Shown here: positions 37,443-46,315 of the stretch, piece after piece
Position numbering within the stretch: the first letter of the stretch is position 1
Layout: each line of letters starts with the position of its first letter
Origin: Calothrix sp. NIES-2098
GTDB lineage: Bacteria; Cyanobacteriota; Cyanobacteriia; Cyanobacteriales; Nostocaceae
Reading direction: 5' to 3'
Length of the DNA stretch: 64,000 nt
NCBI GenBank assembly: GCA_002368175.1
Contig: AP018172.1
Span: forward strand, 3,532,001-3,596,000
Notes under the pieces: generated by a model
What the model saw: the letters and a program-made list of their open reading frames with translations, nothing else
The model's database searches: none
Told to the model about the DNA's origin: nothing
Made by a program: the position numbers and the translations under genes

Positions 37443-40400
37443 TTACTTGCTGCCAATACCATCACACAATTGCCTGTCACTTTCGCTAACCTTAGTATTA
37501 TTCTCTAAATAAGCGCCTACCCAATCGCAACTGCGCCTCACTAAAGCGTCTAAATCCATATCCCAGAGTTTGATAGTGTTGTCTTCACTGCCAGAAGCCA
37601 AAGTCTTGCCGTCGGGGCTAAAACTCACACTCAGGACAGAGCTATCATGCCCCTTGAGGGTGCTGATTTCCTTGCCTGTCTCTAGATTCCAGAGTTTGAT
37701 TGTCTTGTCACCACTGCCAGAAGCCAAAGTCTTGCCGTCGGGGCTAAAACTCACACTATAGACATAGTTATTATGCCCCTTGAGAGTGCTGATTTCCTTG
37801 CCTGTCTCTAGATTCCAGAGTTTGATTGTCTTGTCCCAACTGCCAGAAGCTAAAGTCTTGCCGTCGGGGCTAAAACTCACACTCACGACAGGGCTATCAT
37901 GCCCCTTGAGGGTGCTGATTTCCTTGCCTGTCTCTAGATTCCAGAGTTTGATTGTCTTGTCACCACTGCCAGAAGCTAAAGTCTTGCCGTCGGGGCTAAA
38001 ACTTACACTCATGACAGGGCTATCATGCCCCTTGAGGGTGCTGATTTCCTGGCTTGTTTCTAGATTCCAGAGTTTGATGGTGTAGTCACCACTGTTAGAA
38101 GCCAAAGTCTTGCCGTCGGGGCTAAAACTCACACTCACGACAGGGCTATCATCCCCCTTGAGAGTGCTGATTTCCTGGCCTGTCTCTAGATTCCAGAGTT
38201 TGATGGTGTAGTCACCACTGTTAGAAGCCAAAGTCTTGCCGTCGGGGCTAAAACTCACACTCCTGACAGGGCTATCATGCCCCTTGAGGGTGCCGATTTC
38301 CTGGCCTGTCTCTAGATTCCAGAGTTTGATGGTCTTGTCTTCACTGCCAGAAGCCAATCTCTTGCCGTCGGGGCTAAAACTCACACTCATGACAGGGCTA
38401 TCATCCCCCTTGAGAGTGCTGATTTTCTGGCCTGTCTCTAGATTCCAGAGTTTGATGGTCTTGTCTTCACTGCCAGAAGCCAATGTCTTGCCGTCGGGGC
38501 TAAAACTCACACTAGAGACAGAGCTATCATGCCCCTTGAGGGTGCCGATTTCCTGGCCTGTCTCTAGATTCCAGAGTTTGATTGTCTTGTCCCAACTGCC
38601 AGAAGCCAATCTCTTGCCGTCGGGGCTAAAACTCACACTAGAGACAGGGTCATCATGCCCCTTGAGGGTGCCGATTTCCTGGCCTGTCTCTAGATTCCAG
38701 AGTTTGATGGTCTTGTCAACACTGCCAGAAGCCAATCTCTTACCGTCGGAGCTAAAACTCACACTCCTGACAAAGCCATCATGCCCCTTGAGGGTGCCGA
38801 TTTCCTGACCTGTCTTTAGATTCCAGAGTTTGATGGTCTTGTCATCACTGCCAAAAGCCAATCTCTTGCCGTCGGGGCTAAAACTCACACTCCTGACAAA
38901 GCCATCATGCCCCTTGAGGGTGCCGATTTCCATGCCTGTCTTTAGATTCCAGAGTTTGATGGTGTAGTCACCACTGTTAGAAGCCAAAGTCTTGCCGTCG
39001 GGGCTAAAACTCACACTCCTGACAGGGCTATCATGCCCCTTGAGGGTGCCGATTTCCTGGCCTGTCTCTAGATTCCAGAGTTTGATGGTCTTGTCTTCAC
39101 TGCCAGAAGCCAAAGTCTTGCCGTCGGGGCTAAAACTCACACTAGAGACAGTGCTATCATGCCCCTTGAGGGTGCGGATTTCCATGCCTGTCTCTAGATT
39201 CCAGAGTTTGATGGTCTTGTCTTCACTGCCAGAAGCCAATGTCTTGCCGTCGGGGCTAAAACTCACACTAGAGACAGGGTCATCATGCCCTTCCAGGCGA
39301 TTACGTTCTCTTCCTTGCCAAAGAACTGTCTGCAAAGCCTTCATTACCTCTAGATTGGTTGTGTGTTGGCTTTGCAGGATTTTTCCCGCCTTGATTGCTG
39401 GGACAAAAGCTTCTAATTCTTTACTTTCATTGAATAGAGACAAGGAATATCGACCAAGAGATTCAGCTTGATTCAGTTCCGATTGGTTTTTCTGATTCCA
39501 AGCCATCAAACCCAAGCCACCACTAATCACCACCGCCACCAACGAACCCGCCGCAATTCCCCAGGCGGTTCTAATTTCGCGTTTCCTGCGGGCTGCTTCG
39601 GCTTGTTTGAGGCGCTGTTGTTCTTGGATACTCTGCTCGATAAATTTTTTCTCATCAATTAAGTCTTCTGGACGTTTCTTCAGTTGTTCCTCTGCTTCTG
39701 CTAATGCTGCACCCCGCAACAAAGAACCCGGATCTCGCTTAGTTGCTTCCCATTGTCCCTTGGCTGCTCGCAGTCGCTCTTGCCAAGCTCTAAAAGTGCG
39801 GTTTGTATTCATCCATTCGCGCAGTTCTCCCCAATTACGAATCAGTGCTTCATGGACTACTTCTACTGTTTCTTGACTGGTAGCATTGCGACTTGTCACC
39901 ACCAACCGAGCATCAGCTAATTGTTTTACCAAAGACCAGCTTTGCTCTCCCAATTCCGCTTTCATGGCAATTCGTCGAGTATCTTCTGTTCCCTCACCCG
40001 GACGCACCAGTTGAATAAAAATCCGCCGGACTTTTTCTTTTTCATCAGCTGTCAAGTTGCCATATTTCTCATCCGCATGACGAGCTAACGCACCTTCTAC
40101 TTGACCAATTTCTTCATAAATTTTGTGAGTTAATTGTTTACCTCTTCGCTTGTTCCACAACTCTGTCAAAGCAAACTCTAACAAAGGTAAATTTCCCGGT
40201 TGGTTTTCCACATCCTCCAGAATGCGTTTTACCAGTCCGCTTTCAAATGTTACCCCTAATTTTTGGGCAGGTTTTTCAATGACTTGTGTTAGTTCCTCCC
40301 GATTCATTGGCCCCAGTTTCAGGTCAGCATTTTGCAAGACATCCGCAAAGGGACGATAAGAGAGAGCATTTCCCAAAAAATCTGCCCGCATCGTTGTTAC

Positions 40401-41099
40401 CCACACCGTAGCCGATGCAGACACAGAAGTCGGAGTTTCTAAACTACCTAATAAGCAATCGAGAAACTTACGGCGAATTTCCTGATTGTTACAGAGAGTG
40501 TAAATTTCTTCAAATTGGTCAGCAATTAATAGCACTCGATCGCTAGGATGATTTTGCCGAATTTTCGCAAACACATCCAAGAGAATAACAGAGCCATCTT
40601 GTAGATACTCAGCTAACTTTCGCCCTTGGGCAATTTGGTCTGTTTGATCTAAATTTGGTGTATAAAGCGGAACAAGAGCTAAAGCTAGAGCATGGAAAGG
40701 GTCAGAACCAGGACGAAAATGAGTAAATTTCCAATGACCTAATTTTTGTAACTTCGGGACTAACCCCGCTAATACCACCGAAGATTTACCACTTCCTGAT
40801 GCACCTAATACGGGAATAAAATTCCGGGTTTTAGTTGCAGTATAAATTTCTTCGATAAATATTTCTCGTCCAAAGAACACATCTGCATCATTGGGGCCAA
40901 AATGAAATAACCCCCGATAAGGGCAGGGGAGATATTCATCAGCAGCATCTGTAGAATCAGACAGGACTAATTTTGCTTCTTCTCGATAATAGTAGTTGAT
41001 TATCTGTACAGGAGCGAAAGTCAAATCACCCCCAACACTAGTATCTTTTAAGAGATTTTCTTGCTCTTGAGATGTATGATTTGTAACTAACTCGCTCAT
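37443..41099 (-). CDS. NLR-like nSTAND ATPase with 14 WD40 repeats
   Basis: A 1218-residue protein. I choose the ATG at 41099 (AAGGAT about 9 nt upstream, 13 bp after the previous gene). Residues 21-38 hold a short motif, VGGDLTFAPVQIINYYY, close to one ending the upstream protein. The nSTAND NTPase follows: CPYRGLFHFG near 59, Walker A GASGSGKSS at 99-107, Walker B LLIADQFEE near 191-198. A TM-like hydrophobic helix near 540 (AAGSLVAVVISGGLGLMAW) links to 14 WD40 repeats of exactly 42 residues (37550-39290), nearly identical to each other, enough for two seven-bladed propellers. The architecture is that of bacterial NLR-like immune or cell-death switches: repeats sense, the STAND module oligomerises. 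The activating signal is unknown. Confidence 0.85.
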   Translation of the reverse strand: MSELVTNHTSQEQENLLKDTSVGGDLTFAPVQIINYYYREEAKLVLSDSTDAADEYLPCPYRGLFHFGPNDADVFFGREIFIEEIYTATKTRNFIPVLGASGSGKSSVVLAGLVPKLQKLGHWKFTHFRPGSDPFHALALALVPLYTPNLDQTDQIAQGRKLAEYLQDGSVILLDVFAKIRQNHPSDRVLLIADQFEEIYTLCNNQEIRRKFLDCLLGSLETPTSVSASATVWVTTMRADFLGNALSYRPFADVLQNADLKLGPMNREELTQVIEKPAQKLGVTFESGLVKRILEDVENQPGNLPLLEFALTELWNKRRGKQLTHKIYEEIGQVEGALARHADEKYGNLTADEKEKVRRIFIQLVRPGEGTEDTRRIAMKAELGEQSWSLVKQLADARLVVTSRNATSQETVEVVHEALIRNWGELREWMNTNRTFRAWQERLRAAKGQWEATKRDPGSLLRGAALAEAEEQLKKRPEDLIDEKKFIEQSIQEQQRLKQAEAARRKREIRTAWGIAAGSLVAVVISGGLGLMAWNQKNQSELNQAESLGRYSLSLFNESKELEAFVPAIKAGKILQSQHTTNLEVMKALQTVLWQGRERNRLEGHDDPVSSVSFSPDGKTLASGSEDKTIKLWNLETGMEIRTLKGHDSTVSSVSFSPDGKTLASGSEDKTIKLWNLETGQEIGTLKGHDSPVRSVSFSPDGKTLASNSGDYTIKLWNLKTGMEIGTLKGHDGFVRSVSFSPDGKRLAFGSDDKTIKLWNLKTGQEIGTLKGHDGFVRSVSFSSDGKRLASGSVDKTIKLWNLETGQEIGTLKGHDDPVSSVSFSPDGKRLASGSWDKTIKLWNLETGQEIGTLKGHDSSVSSVSFSPDGKTLASGSEDKTIKLWNLETGQKISTLKGDDSPVMSVSFSPDGKRLASGSEDKTIKLWNLETGQEIGTLKGHDSPVRSVSFSPDGKTLASNSGDYTIKLWNLETGQEISTLKGDDSPVVSVSFSPDGKTLASNSGDYTIKLWNLETSQEISTLKGHDSPVMSVSFSPDGKTLASGSGDKTIKLWNLETGKEISTLKGHDSPVVSVSFSPDGKTLASGSWDKTIKLWNLETGKEISTLKGHNNYVYSVSFSPDGKTLASGSGDKTIKLWNLETGKEISTLKGHDSSVLSVSFSPDGKTLASGSEDNTIKLWDMDLDALVRRSCDWVGAYLENNTKVSESDRQLCDGIGSK
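37550..39290 (-). repeat. WD40 coding repeats, 126-bp period, about 14 copies
   Basis: The segment GTCGGGGCTAAAACTCACAC recurs every 126 bp (for example at 37611 and 37737) across about 1.7 kb. Copies differ at only a few codons, mainly at D-x-P/S-V-x and SG/NS-x-D positions, which map to the exposed loop and the D-W face. Near-identity implies recent amplification or ongoing gene conversion. Plus-strand frames across the repeat are shadows. Confidence 0.9.
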
Positions 41100-41112
41100 A
41101 GTACTGATATCC

Positions 41113-41496
41113 TTAACCTTGCTGAACAGGTGCAAAGTTGACATTTCCACCAACAGTATTTCCACTCATGGTGTTGGTTTGAGTTTGATTGATTATTTGC
41201 TGTCCCTCTGGTTGTTCTTTAATTTTTTCGAGTAAATCCTGAGCTACATTAATGATTTCCCGATCTTGGTCAGCTCCTGATTTGGTAATTTTATCTTTCA
41301 ACAAACCTTCAGCTTGCTTAATTTCTTCTGGTTTAGCATCTACCATCGCTTGTCCCAGAACATCGCCTTCAAGTTTCTTCTTAATTAAGGTTTTCAAGCC
41401 CAGATAGGCATCTTTCACAGCTGTTCCTGCGGTATCCTTAGCAGCCGCGATCGCACCAGCACCTAAAGCCGCAATAATCATAGAAATAGGTTCCAT
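41113..41496 (-). CDS. Small helical effector-like protein with C-terminal amyloid-like motif
   Basis: A 127-residue protein, ATG at 41496 with GAGGATG upstream. Residues 5-20 (SMIIAALGAGAIAAAK) are hydrophobic and Gly/Ala-rich, as in membrane-active HeLo/Bell-type domains. Residues 25-100 are amphipathic helices (YLGLKTLIKKKLEG, INVAQDLLEKIKEQ). The last 18 residues switch to Asn/Gly/Gln-rich SGNTVGGNVNFAPVQQG, sharing VGG-x-x-x-FAPVQ with the N-terminus of the NLR-like protein encoded 13 bp downstream. This pairing is the hallmark reported for bacterial amyloid signalling (BASS) NLR-effector pairs, where the NLR templates the effector. The specific BASS family is not established here. Function is inferred. 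Confidence 0.6.
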   Translation of the reverse strand: MEPISMIIAALGAGAIAAAKDTAGTAVKDAYLGLKTLIKKKLEGDVLGQAMVDAKPEEIKQAEGLLKDKITKSGADQDREIINVAQDLLEKIKEQPEGQQIINQTQTNTMSGNTVGGNVNFAPVQQG

Positions 41497-42602
41497 AAAT
41501 CATCCTCAATAATTTTTAGTCACTAAAATAGTCATTTTTGACCTTTTTTTGGCAAGGATTAATAACATAACCATCGGGTAATAATAATTTACGCAAAAAA
41601 TTTTATATTTATACCCAAAGATAGAGGTACTTTTGTATTGGTTTTAAACTTATCTCCCAAGGTATACGTCTTGCGGTCAATTAAATTGTTAAGGTTCATC
41701 TGAGAGAGTTTTTATAGAGTTTGAATAGTTTTGATAGTCTCAAGGCGATATCAAATCATTATTGGGCAAAGGTTTTGAGGGTTACGGAGAACTTAAATAA
41801 TTGAATTTTGGGTAAAAGCTTTTTATGCAGAGTCATGACGAAGCTGCTCAATGCGATCGCACACAATAGAAAGGCCAATAGTGGTACGTTTCCGGGAATT
41901 TTTCATTGCCCAATTATCAAAAAATATAAGGAGAGTAGCGTTTTAATGTTGCAATAAAATTAGCGATCGCCTTGTTCGTCCTACTCCTTGAAAAGCAAGT
42001 CAAGGTATTCAGTATCAGGTAAATTATGAATCCTGACGACTAGCAATATATTCTTTGCGATCGCCGAATAGTCTTAATATGATATTGTCAATATTTGACT
42101 AATTCTGGGACTTTCTCTGTTTTGTGAGATGTCGATAATTTTTATCTATAGATCGAGTCTATTTTTATTCTTTATATACTAAAAAAAACGACTAAAGGTA
42201 GATAAAATTATTGCTAATTTAAATTAAAATTGAGATGGGCTGCTTAAAGTCAATGTTTAGTATAGTGCTAACTGAATATTCTGTTATCGCAAAAATTAGC
42301 AAATAACTTTCGCTTTAGCAAAGCTATAGACAAGCTTACTGTATTGATAAACTGCTATAAACCTAACCTATGGCTGTTGCGATTTGAGTTTTAATAAGAT
42401 TGATAGGCTGATAACTGCTTTATAGTTGGGCAGTGGCATCTATCATAAAAGAGCGATGACTTTACAATATCAGACTGTTAACTTGAGGTGCGATCGCAAA
42501 ATAGTTCAATTAGGCACAAAACTCAAGACTACCACTATAGAGGTAAATATAGTAGTAAATATTTTAACTGTGTAAAGTTTGCTGGTAAATTTTATTAATA
42601 GC

Positions 42603-42630
42603 TTGACACAGTGTGTGGCAGTAGTAAAAT
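42603..42630 (+). promoter_or_regulatory. Sigma70-type promoter for mgtE
   Basis: TTGACA at 42603-42608 and TAAAAT at 42625-42630 with a 16-nt spacer. Transcription would start near 42637 and give a leader of about 250 nt before the mgtE start codon. Confidence 0.5.
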
Positions 42631-42636
42631 CTACTC

Positions 42637-42887
42637 TTATTAAACCAAAAATCAGGGCGATGAGTTAGTTACTTGTGTGGAATGCCACAGTTCTGCACGC
42701 TTAAAAGTTGCATCTATTCGGATAACACCTTTCCGGGTTAGTATATATGACTTAGCGATGCCTGATTGGATATCGATATTGAATTGTTGAATTTTATGGA
42801 CCATAGTCCACAAGACGGTAGTATCATCCTCCTCTGAGCTGGCGAGACAGTCTCCCAGCGCGGGGGAGACTATAGGAGGGAGGTATT
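42637..42887 (+). promoter_or_regulatory. Structured mgtE leader, candidate cation-responsive element
   Basis: ATCAGG (42651-42656) pairs with CCTGAT (42761-42766), extended by CCA/TGG across an A bulge, to close a domain of about 115 nt that contains the hairpin TGTGG-AATG-CCACA (42676-42689). Further on are TGGAC/GTCCA (42797-42810) and AGTCTCCC/GGGAGACT (42849-42871). CCTCCT at 42828-42833 can pair with the ribosome site AGGAGG (42874-42879), or be left free depending on the last hairpin, a layout suited to translational control. I do not recognise it as the M-box or another named riboswitch. Confidence 0.4.
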
Positions 42888-44240
42888 ATGCTCATGCAAG
42901 ATGTGCAAAATTCTGTTATTGGGGTTGGCGATTTAAACCAACTCAAATGGGATTTGAATCACTTACAACCAGTTGATGTTGGTGAATACATTACAAATTT
43001 GCCCACCAATGAACGAGCGATCGCATTTCGTCTGCTCAATAAAGCTCAAGCAATTGATGTTTTTGAATATCTACCTACAGAAGTACAAGAAGAATTAATA
43101 AATTCTCTCCATGATGTTCAAGTAGTGCAACTTGTGGAGGCGATGAGTCCTGATGAAAGGGCAGAATTATTTGACGAATTACCGGCTGGAGTAATCAAGC
43201 GGTTATTACAAGAATTAAGTCCAGAACAAAGACAAGCAACAGCCACAATTCTTGGTTATCCCGAAGGTACTGCTGGACGGGTAATGACCACAGAATATGT
43301 TCGGTTGCGAGAAGGATTGACTGTTGGTGAAGCTCTCAGTAAAATTCGTCGGCAAGACGAAGATAAAGAGACAATTTACTATGCTTATGTCACAGATGAC
43401 AACCGCACTTTAGTCAGAGTTGTTTCACTGCGCCAATTATTATTTACGTTTCCTGATGTATTAATCCGAGATATTGCTAGCGATCGCGTCATCAAGGTGA
43501 GAACAGAAACTCCCCAAGAAGAAGTCGCCCAAATTATGAAGCGCTATGACTTAATCGCGATTCCGGTTGTCGATCGCGAAGATAGATTAGTTGGTATTAT
43601 TACGATTGATGATGTAGTTGATATTTTAGAAGAAGAAGCTACAGAAGATATTCAAAAATTAGCGGGTGTGAGTGGGGATGAAGCAGCTTTATCTCCTCCC
43701 GGAGTTACTATTCGCAAACGCCTACCTTGGCTATTAGCAATTATGGCGCTTTATGTTGGTGCAGCCAGCGCGATCGCCCCTTTTCAATCTGTGATTTCCG
43801 CAGTACCAGTGTTAGCCGTGATCATGCCAATCTTTTCTAATACTGGTGGTACTGTTGGGATTCAAGCACTGACAGTCACAATCCGGGGTTTGGGTGTAGG
43901 GGAGGTGACATCCAAAGATACAATGAAAATTTTGCGCAAAGAACTTTTTGCGGGTGTCGGTACAGCGATCGCTTTGTGCTTGACAATGATTTTGCTTTCC
44001 TTGATTTGGGCTAAACCTCAAGAACGATGGGTAGCTTTAGTTGCCGGAACAGTGATGGCAAGCAATACTATTGTCGCTGTCACTCTGGGAACTTTACTAC
44101 CAATGGGTTTAAAGCGGCTGAAGTTAGATCCTGCCTTAGTTAGCGGGCCTTTAGTAACCACCATGTTAGATACCATTGGGTTTCTCACATTCCTCTCACT
44201 AATTTCTCTGGCTTTAAACGTATTGCATTTACCAACTTGA
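42888..44240 (+). CDS. mgtE: Magnesium transporter MgtE
   Basis: A 450-residue Mg channel. MgtE_N helical domain at about 25-130 (VEAMSPDERAELFDELPAG), paired CBS domains at about 135-255 (MTTEYVRLREGLTVGEAL; IPVVDREDRLVGIITIDDVVDILEEEATED), then a plug helix and five TM helices with the pore/selectivity region around IMPIFSNTGGTVGIQALTV. Cytoplasmic Mg sites in the N and CBS domains gate the channel in homologues. AGGAGGGAGG lies just upstream of two possible ATGs (42888, 42894). Its own promoter and a long structured leader suggest regulation by cation. Confidence 0.92.
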   Translation: MLMQDVQNSVIGVGDLNQLKWDLNHLQPVDVGEYITNLPTNERAIAFRLLNKAQAIDVFEYLPTEVQEELINSLHDVQVVQLVEAMSPDERAELFDELPAGVIKRLLQELSPEQRQATATILGYPEGTAGRVMTTEYVRLREGLTVGEALSKIRRQDEDKETIYYAYVTDDNRTLVRVVSLRQLLFTFPDVLIRDIASDRVIKVRTETPQEEVAQIMKRYDLIAIPVVDREDRLVGIITIDDVVDILEEEATEDIQKLAGVSGDEAALSPPGVTIRKRLPWLLAIMALYVGAASAIAPFQSVISAVPVLAVIMPIFSNTGGTVGIQALTVTIRGLGVGEVTSKDTMKILRKELFAGVGTAIALCLTMILLSLIWAKPQERWVALVAGTVMASNTIVAVTLGTLLPMGLKRLKLDPALVSGPLVTTMLDTIGFLTFLSLISLALNVLHLPT

Positions 44241-44245
44241 AAGAA

Positions 44246-44297
44246 GGACAGGGGAGATAAGGAGAGGAAAAACGAACTACACTTACCTCTCCCCTGT
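44246..44297. terminator. Shared hairpin terminator between mgtE and reductase gene
   Basis: GACAGGGGAGA (44246-44256) and TCTCCCCTGTC (44287-44297) form a perfect 11-bp stem between the convergent mgtE and SDR genes. The loop itself contains a GGAGAGG segment that can also pair with part of the right arm. Neither side has a clean T-tract. Confidence 0.45.
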
Positions 44298-44339
44298 CTT
44301 CCCCATCCTCCCACACTCCTTGTTTGTCCCTTGTCTAAT

Positions 44340-45341
44340 TCAACCGATCGCTTTCGTTTTTTGATACCAATCAACTACATCATGTAATGTGTCTTCTAAA
44401 GAACGAAAACTAGCGCCTAATTCTTTAATTGCTTTTGCAGAGTCAAGCTGAATTCTTTCATGTAACATTCGGATTCCCTCTAAAGGCATAACTGATTTTG
44501 TGCTTGTAAATCTGGCGTAACTATCAGAAATCCGAGCTAAAATCACAGTCAAATTGTAGGGAAGGCGCAATTTAGGAGCAGGAATACCAGTAATTTTTGT
44601 TAGAGTGTGGAAAAGATTTTCTAGAGTGTAGTATCTTCCGGCTATGATGTAGCGATCGCCATTTTTACCTCGCTCGACTGCATTAATCATTGCTTGAGCC
44701 ACATCACGAGCATCTACCATACAAGCACCACCATCAAGAATTCCGGGAATTTTTTGTTGATAGTAATCAAGTACTAACTGACCGCTATTGGTTGGTGCAG
44801 CATCTCCGGGGCCAAACATCCACCCCGGTAAAATTAGAACTACTGGCAAAGAATGCTGTTTTAAAAATTCATAAATTGCATCCTCTGCCAATACTTTACT
44901 TTTGAAGTAGAGATTTTTGATTATTTGCGGATCGGGTGGTGTAGATTCATCACCAGGGACGCCTGGCGCTTTCATTCCTATGGGGCCGGATGAACTTACA
45001 TAAATGACTTTTTCCACACCATGCTTTTCGGCAAAAGTTAACAACTTAATTGTGGCTTTAACATTAATATCCTCAAGCATTTGCCAGTGATTGCCTGGTT
45101 GATAATATTCCCGGAAATATGCGGCTGTATGAAATAAAATGTCACACCCTGCTAATTCTTCGGCAAAGCTATCGATGTCCAGCATATCGCCCTGTACGAG
45201 GGTAATATCTAAACCGCTAAAGATTTGAGATGCTTTTTCAGGGGAGCGAACTAAAGCTTTTACTGAATAACCTTGCTCAACCAATAAGCGAACTAAGTTG
45301 TTACCTAGTAAACCCGTACTGCCAGTGACAAATGCTTTCAT
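44340..45341 (-). CDS. NAD(P)-dependent epimerase/reductase, extended SDR
   Basis: A 333-residue extended short-chain dehydrogenase. The nucleotide-binding motif TGSTGLLGNNLV is at 7-18, an active-site Ser segment YVSSSGPIG is near 110, and the catalytic YxxxK is YFKSK. It resembles dihydroflavonol-4-reductase-like and hopanoid-associated sugar epimerase-like proteins; the true substrate is not evident. It is divergent from a PadR regulator 180 bp away, so it may be the target of that repressor. Confidence 0.75.
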   Translation of the reverse strand: MKAFVTGSTGLLGNNLVRLLVEQGYSVKALVRSPEKASQIFSGLDITLVQGDMLDIDSFAEELAGCDILFHTAAYFREYYQPGNHWQMLEDINVKATIKLLTFAEKHGVEKVIYVSSSGPIGMKAPGVPGDESTPPDPQIIKNLYFKSKVLAEDAIYEFLKQHSLPVVLILPGWMFGPGDAAPTNSGQLVLDYYQQKIPGILDGGACMVDARDVAQAMINAVERGKNGDRYIIAGRYYTLENLFHTLTKITGIPAPKLRLPYNLTVILARISDSYARFTSTKSVMPLEGIRMLHERIQLDSAKAIKELGASFRSLEDTLHDVVDWYQKTKAIG

Positions 45342-45489
45342 CTTGTGTTCCTAATTTTTTTAACGATGATTGCTAACTCAGATACCGCTAGAGCGTGCGA
45401 TCGCTTTGGTAAAAGTTAATTATCTGTAGCTACGTCGAGCATTATGATGAGAATCCTAGGCTAGAGCAGTTTGGAATTTTTTCCCTATC

Positions 45490-45506
45490 TATATCTTAAA
45501 GATATA
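45490..45506. promoter_or_regulatory. Candidate PadR operator
   Basis: TATATCTT-A-AAGATATA, a perfect 17-bp inverted repeat 15 bp before the padR-like start and in the region shared with the divergent reductase gene. PadR proteins bind AT-rich inverted repeats next to their own genes. Assignment inferred from position and symmetry. Confidence 0.5.
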
Positions 45507-45521
45507 TAGCTAAGAAATGCA

Positions 45522-46094
45522 ATGTCAAGAGAAAACAAAAGCAAATACGCCATTCTCGGAATATTGAGTTTTGGCCCCAAGTCCGGCTACGACATCAAAA
45601 AGAAGATTGAAGCCAGTACCAGCAATTTTTGGAGTGAGAGCTACGGGCAGATTTATCCTATTCTCAAGCGGTTGGTTGCAGAAGGATTAGCAACGCAATC
45701 GATAGAAGCGCAAGTTGGTAAGCCAGATCGCCACGTATATCAGCTCACAGACAATGGACTTCAAGAGTTACAACGCTGGTTGACAGAGCCTATTGAACCG
45801 CAAGTAGACAGAATTGAAATTTTGTTAAAGCTGTTTTTTGGGCAACACATAACTTTAGCTGAAAATATTCGTCATGTGGAAGAATTTTATAATTTGCAAC
45901 AGCAATTACTGCAAAAGTATCAAGCTATTGCTGAAAAGATCAAAACCAAGGAGGCTGATAACCCGAATGCTGCTTATTGGTTAATAACAGCTAGCTACAA
46001 GCTACACGTAACCCAAGCTTTAATTAGTTGGTGTGAAGAAACGCTTTCTCAACTGAGAGAAAAAGAAGTACAAAAAGATTCACAAAATATGTGA
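45522..46094 (+). CDS. PadR-family transcriptional regulator
   Basis: A 190-residue regulator. Winged-helix PadR domain at about 7-85 (YAILGILSFGPKSGYDIKKKIE; GQIYPILKRLVAEGLAT; DRHVYQLTDNGLQEL), followed by the C-terminal helical dimerisation domain (Vir_act_alpha_C type, about 95-185). These repressors often control a neighbouring efflux or detoxification gene in response to small phenolic or drug-like ligands. Here the divergent neighbour is an SDR oxidoreductase, which makes it a plausible target. A 17-bp palindrome just upstream could be the operator. Confidence 0.85.
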   Translation: MSRENKSKYAILGILSFGPKSGYDIKKKIEASTSNFWSESYGQIYPILKRLVAEGLATQSIEAQVGKPDRHVYQLTDNGLQELQRWLTEPIEPQVDRIEILLKLFFGQHITLAENIRHVEEFYNLQQQLLQKYQAIAEKIKTKEADNPNAAYWLITASYKLHVTQALISWCEETLSQLREKEVQKDSQNM

Positions 46095-46315
46095 TTACTT
46101 TTTATTTGGCAACGTCTGCGTGTCTTTTTATTTGGTGCTTCTACCGCCAGAATTAATTTAGCACCGTTGAGCTAATATATTTAATCTTTCTCGTTCTAAT
46201 TAATAGCTATCTAATTTGATAGAAGACAGATGGTATCATTGCCTCTGCATACGTAAATTAAAAGCTGTAGAGAACTACTCGATTGTGTCTCTACGTAAAA
46301 AACAGAACAATATTT

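Larger units (their letters stand above)
41497..42887. other. Long AT-rich intergenic region with mgtE promoter and leader
   Basis: About 1.4 kb. From 41497 to 42600 I see no gene, only HIP1 sites and stop-rich AT sequence. From 42603 there is a consensus-like promoter and a structured leader to mgtE (annotated separately). Confidence 0.5.

Noticed and set aside
37570..39471. Several plus-strand frames (LPSGLKLTL-type repeats) opposite the WD40 gene
   Set aside because: Antisense shadows of the 126-bp WD40 repeat; the minus strand encodes canonical WD40 repeats.
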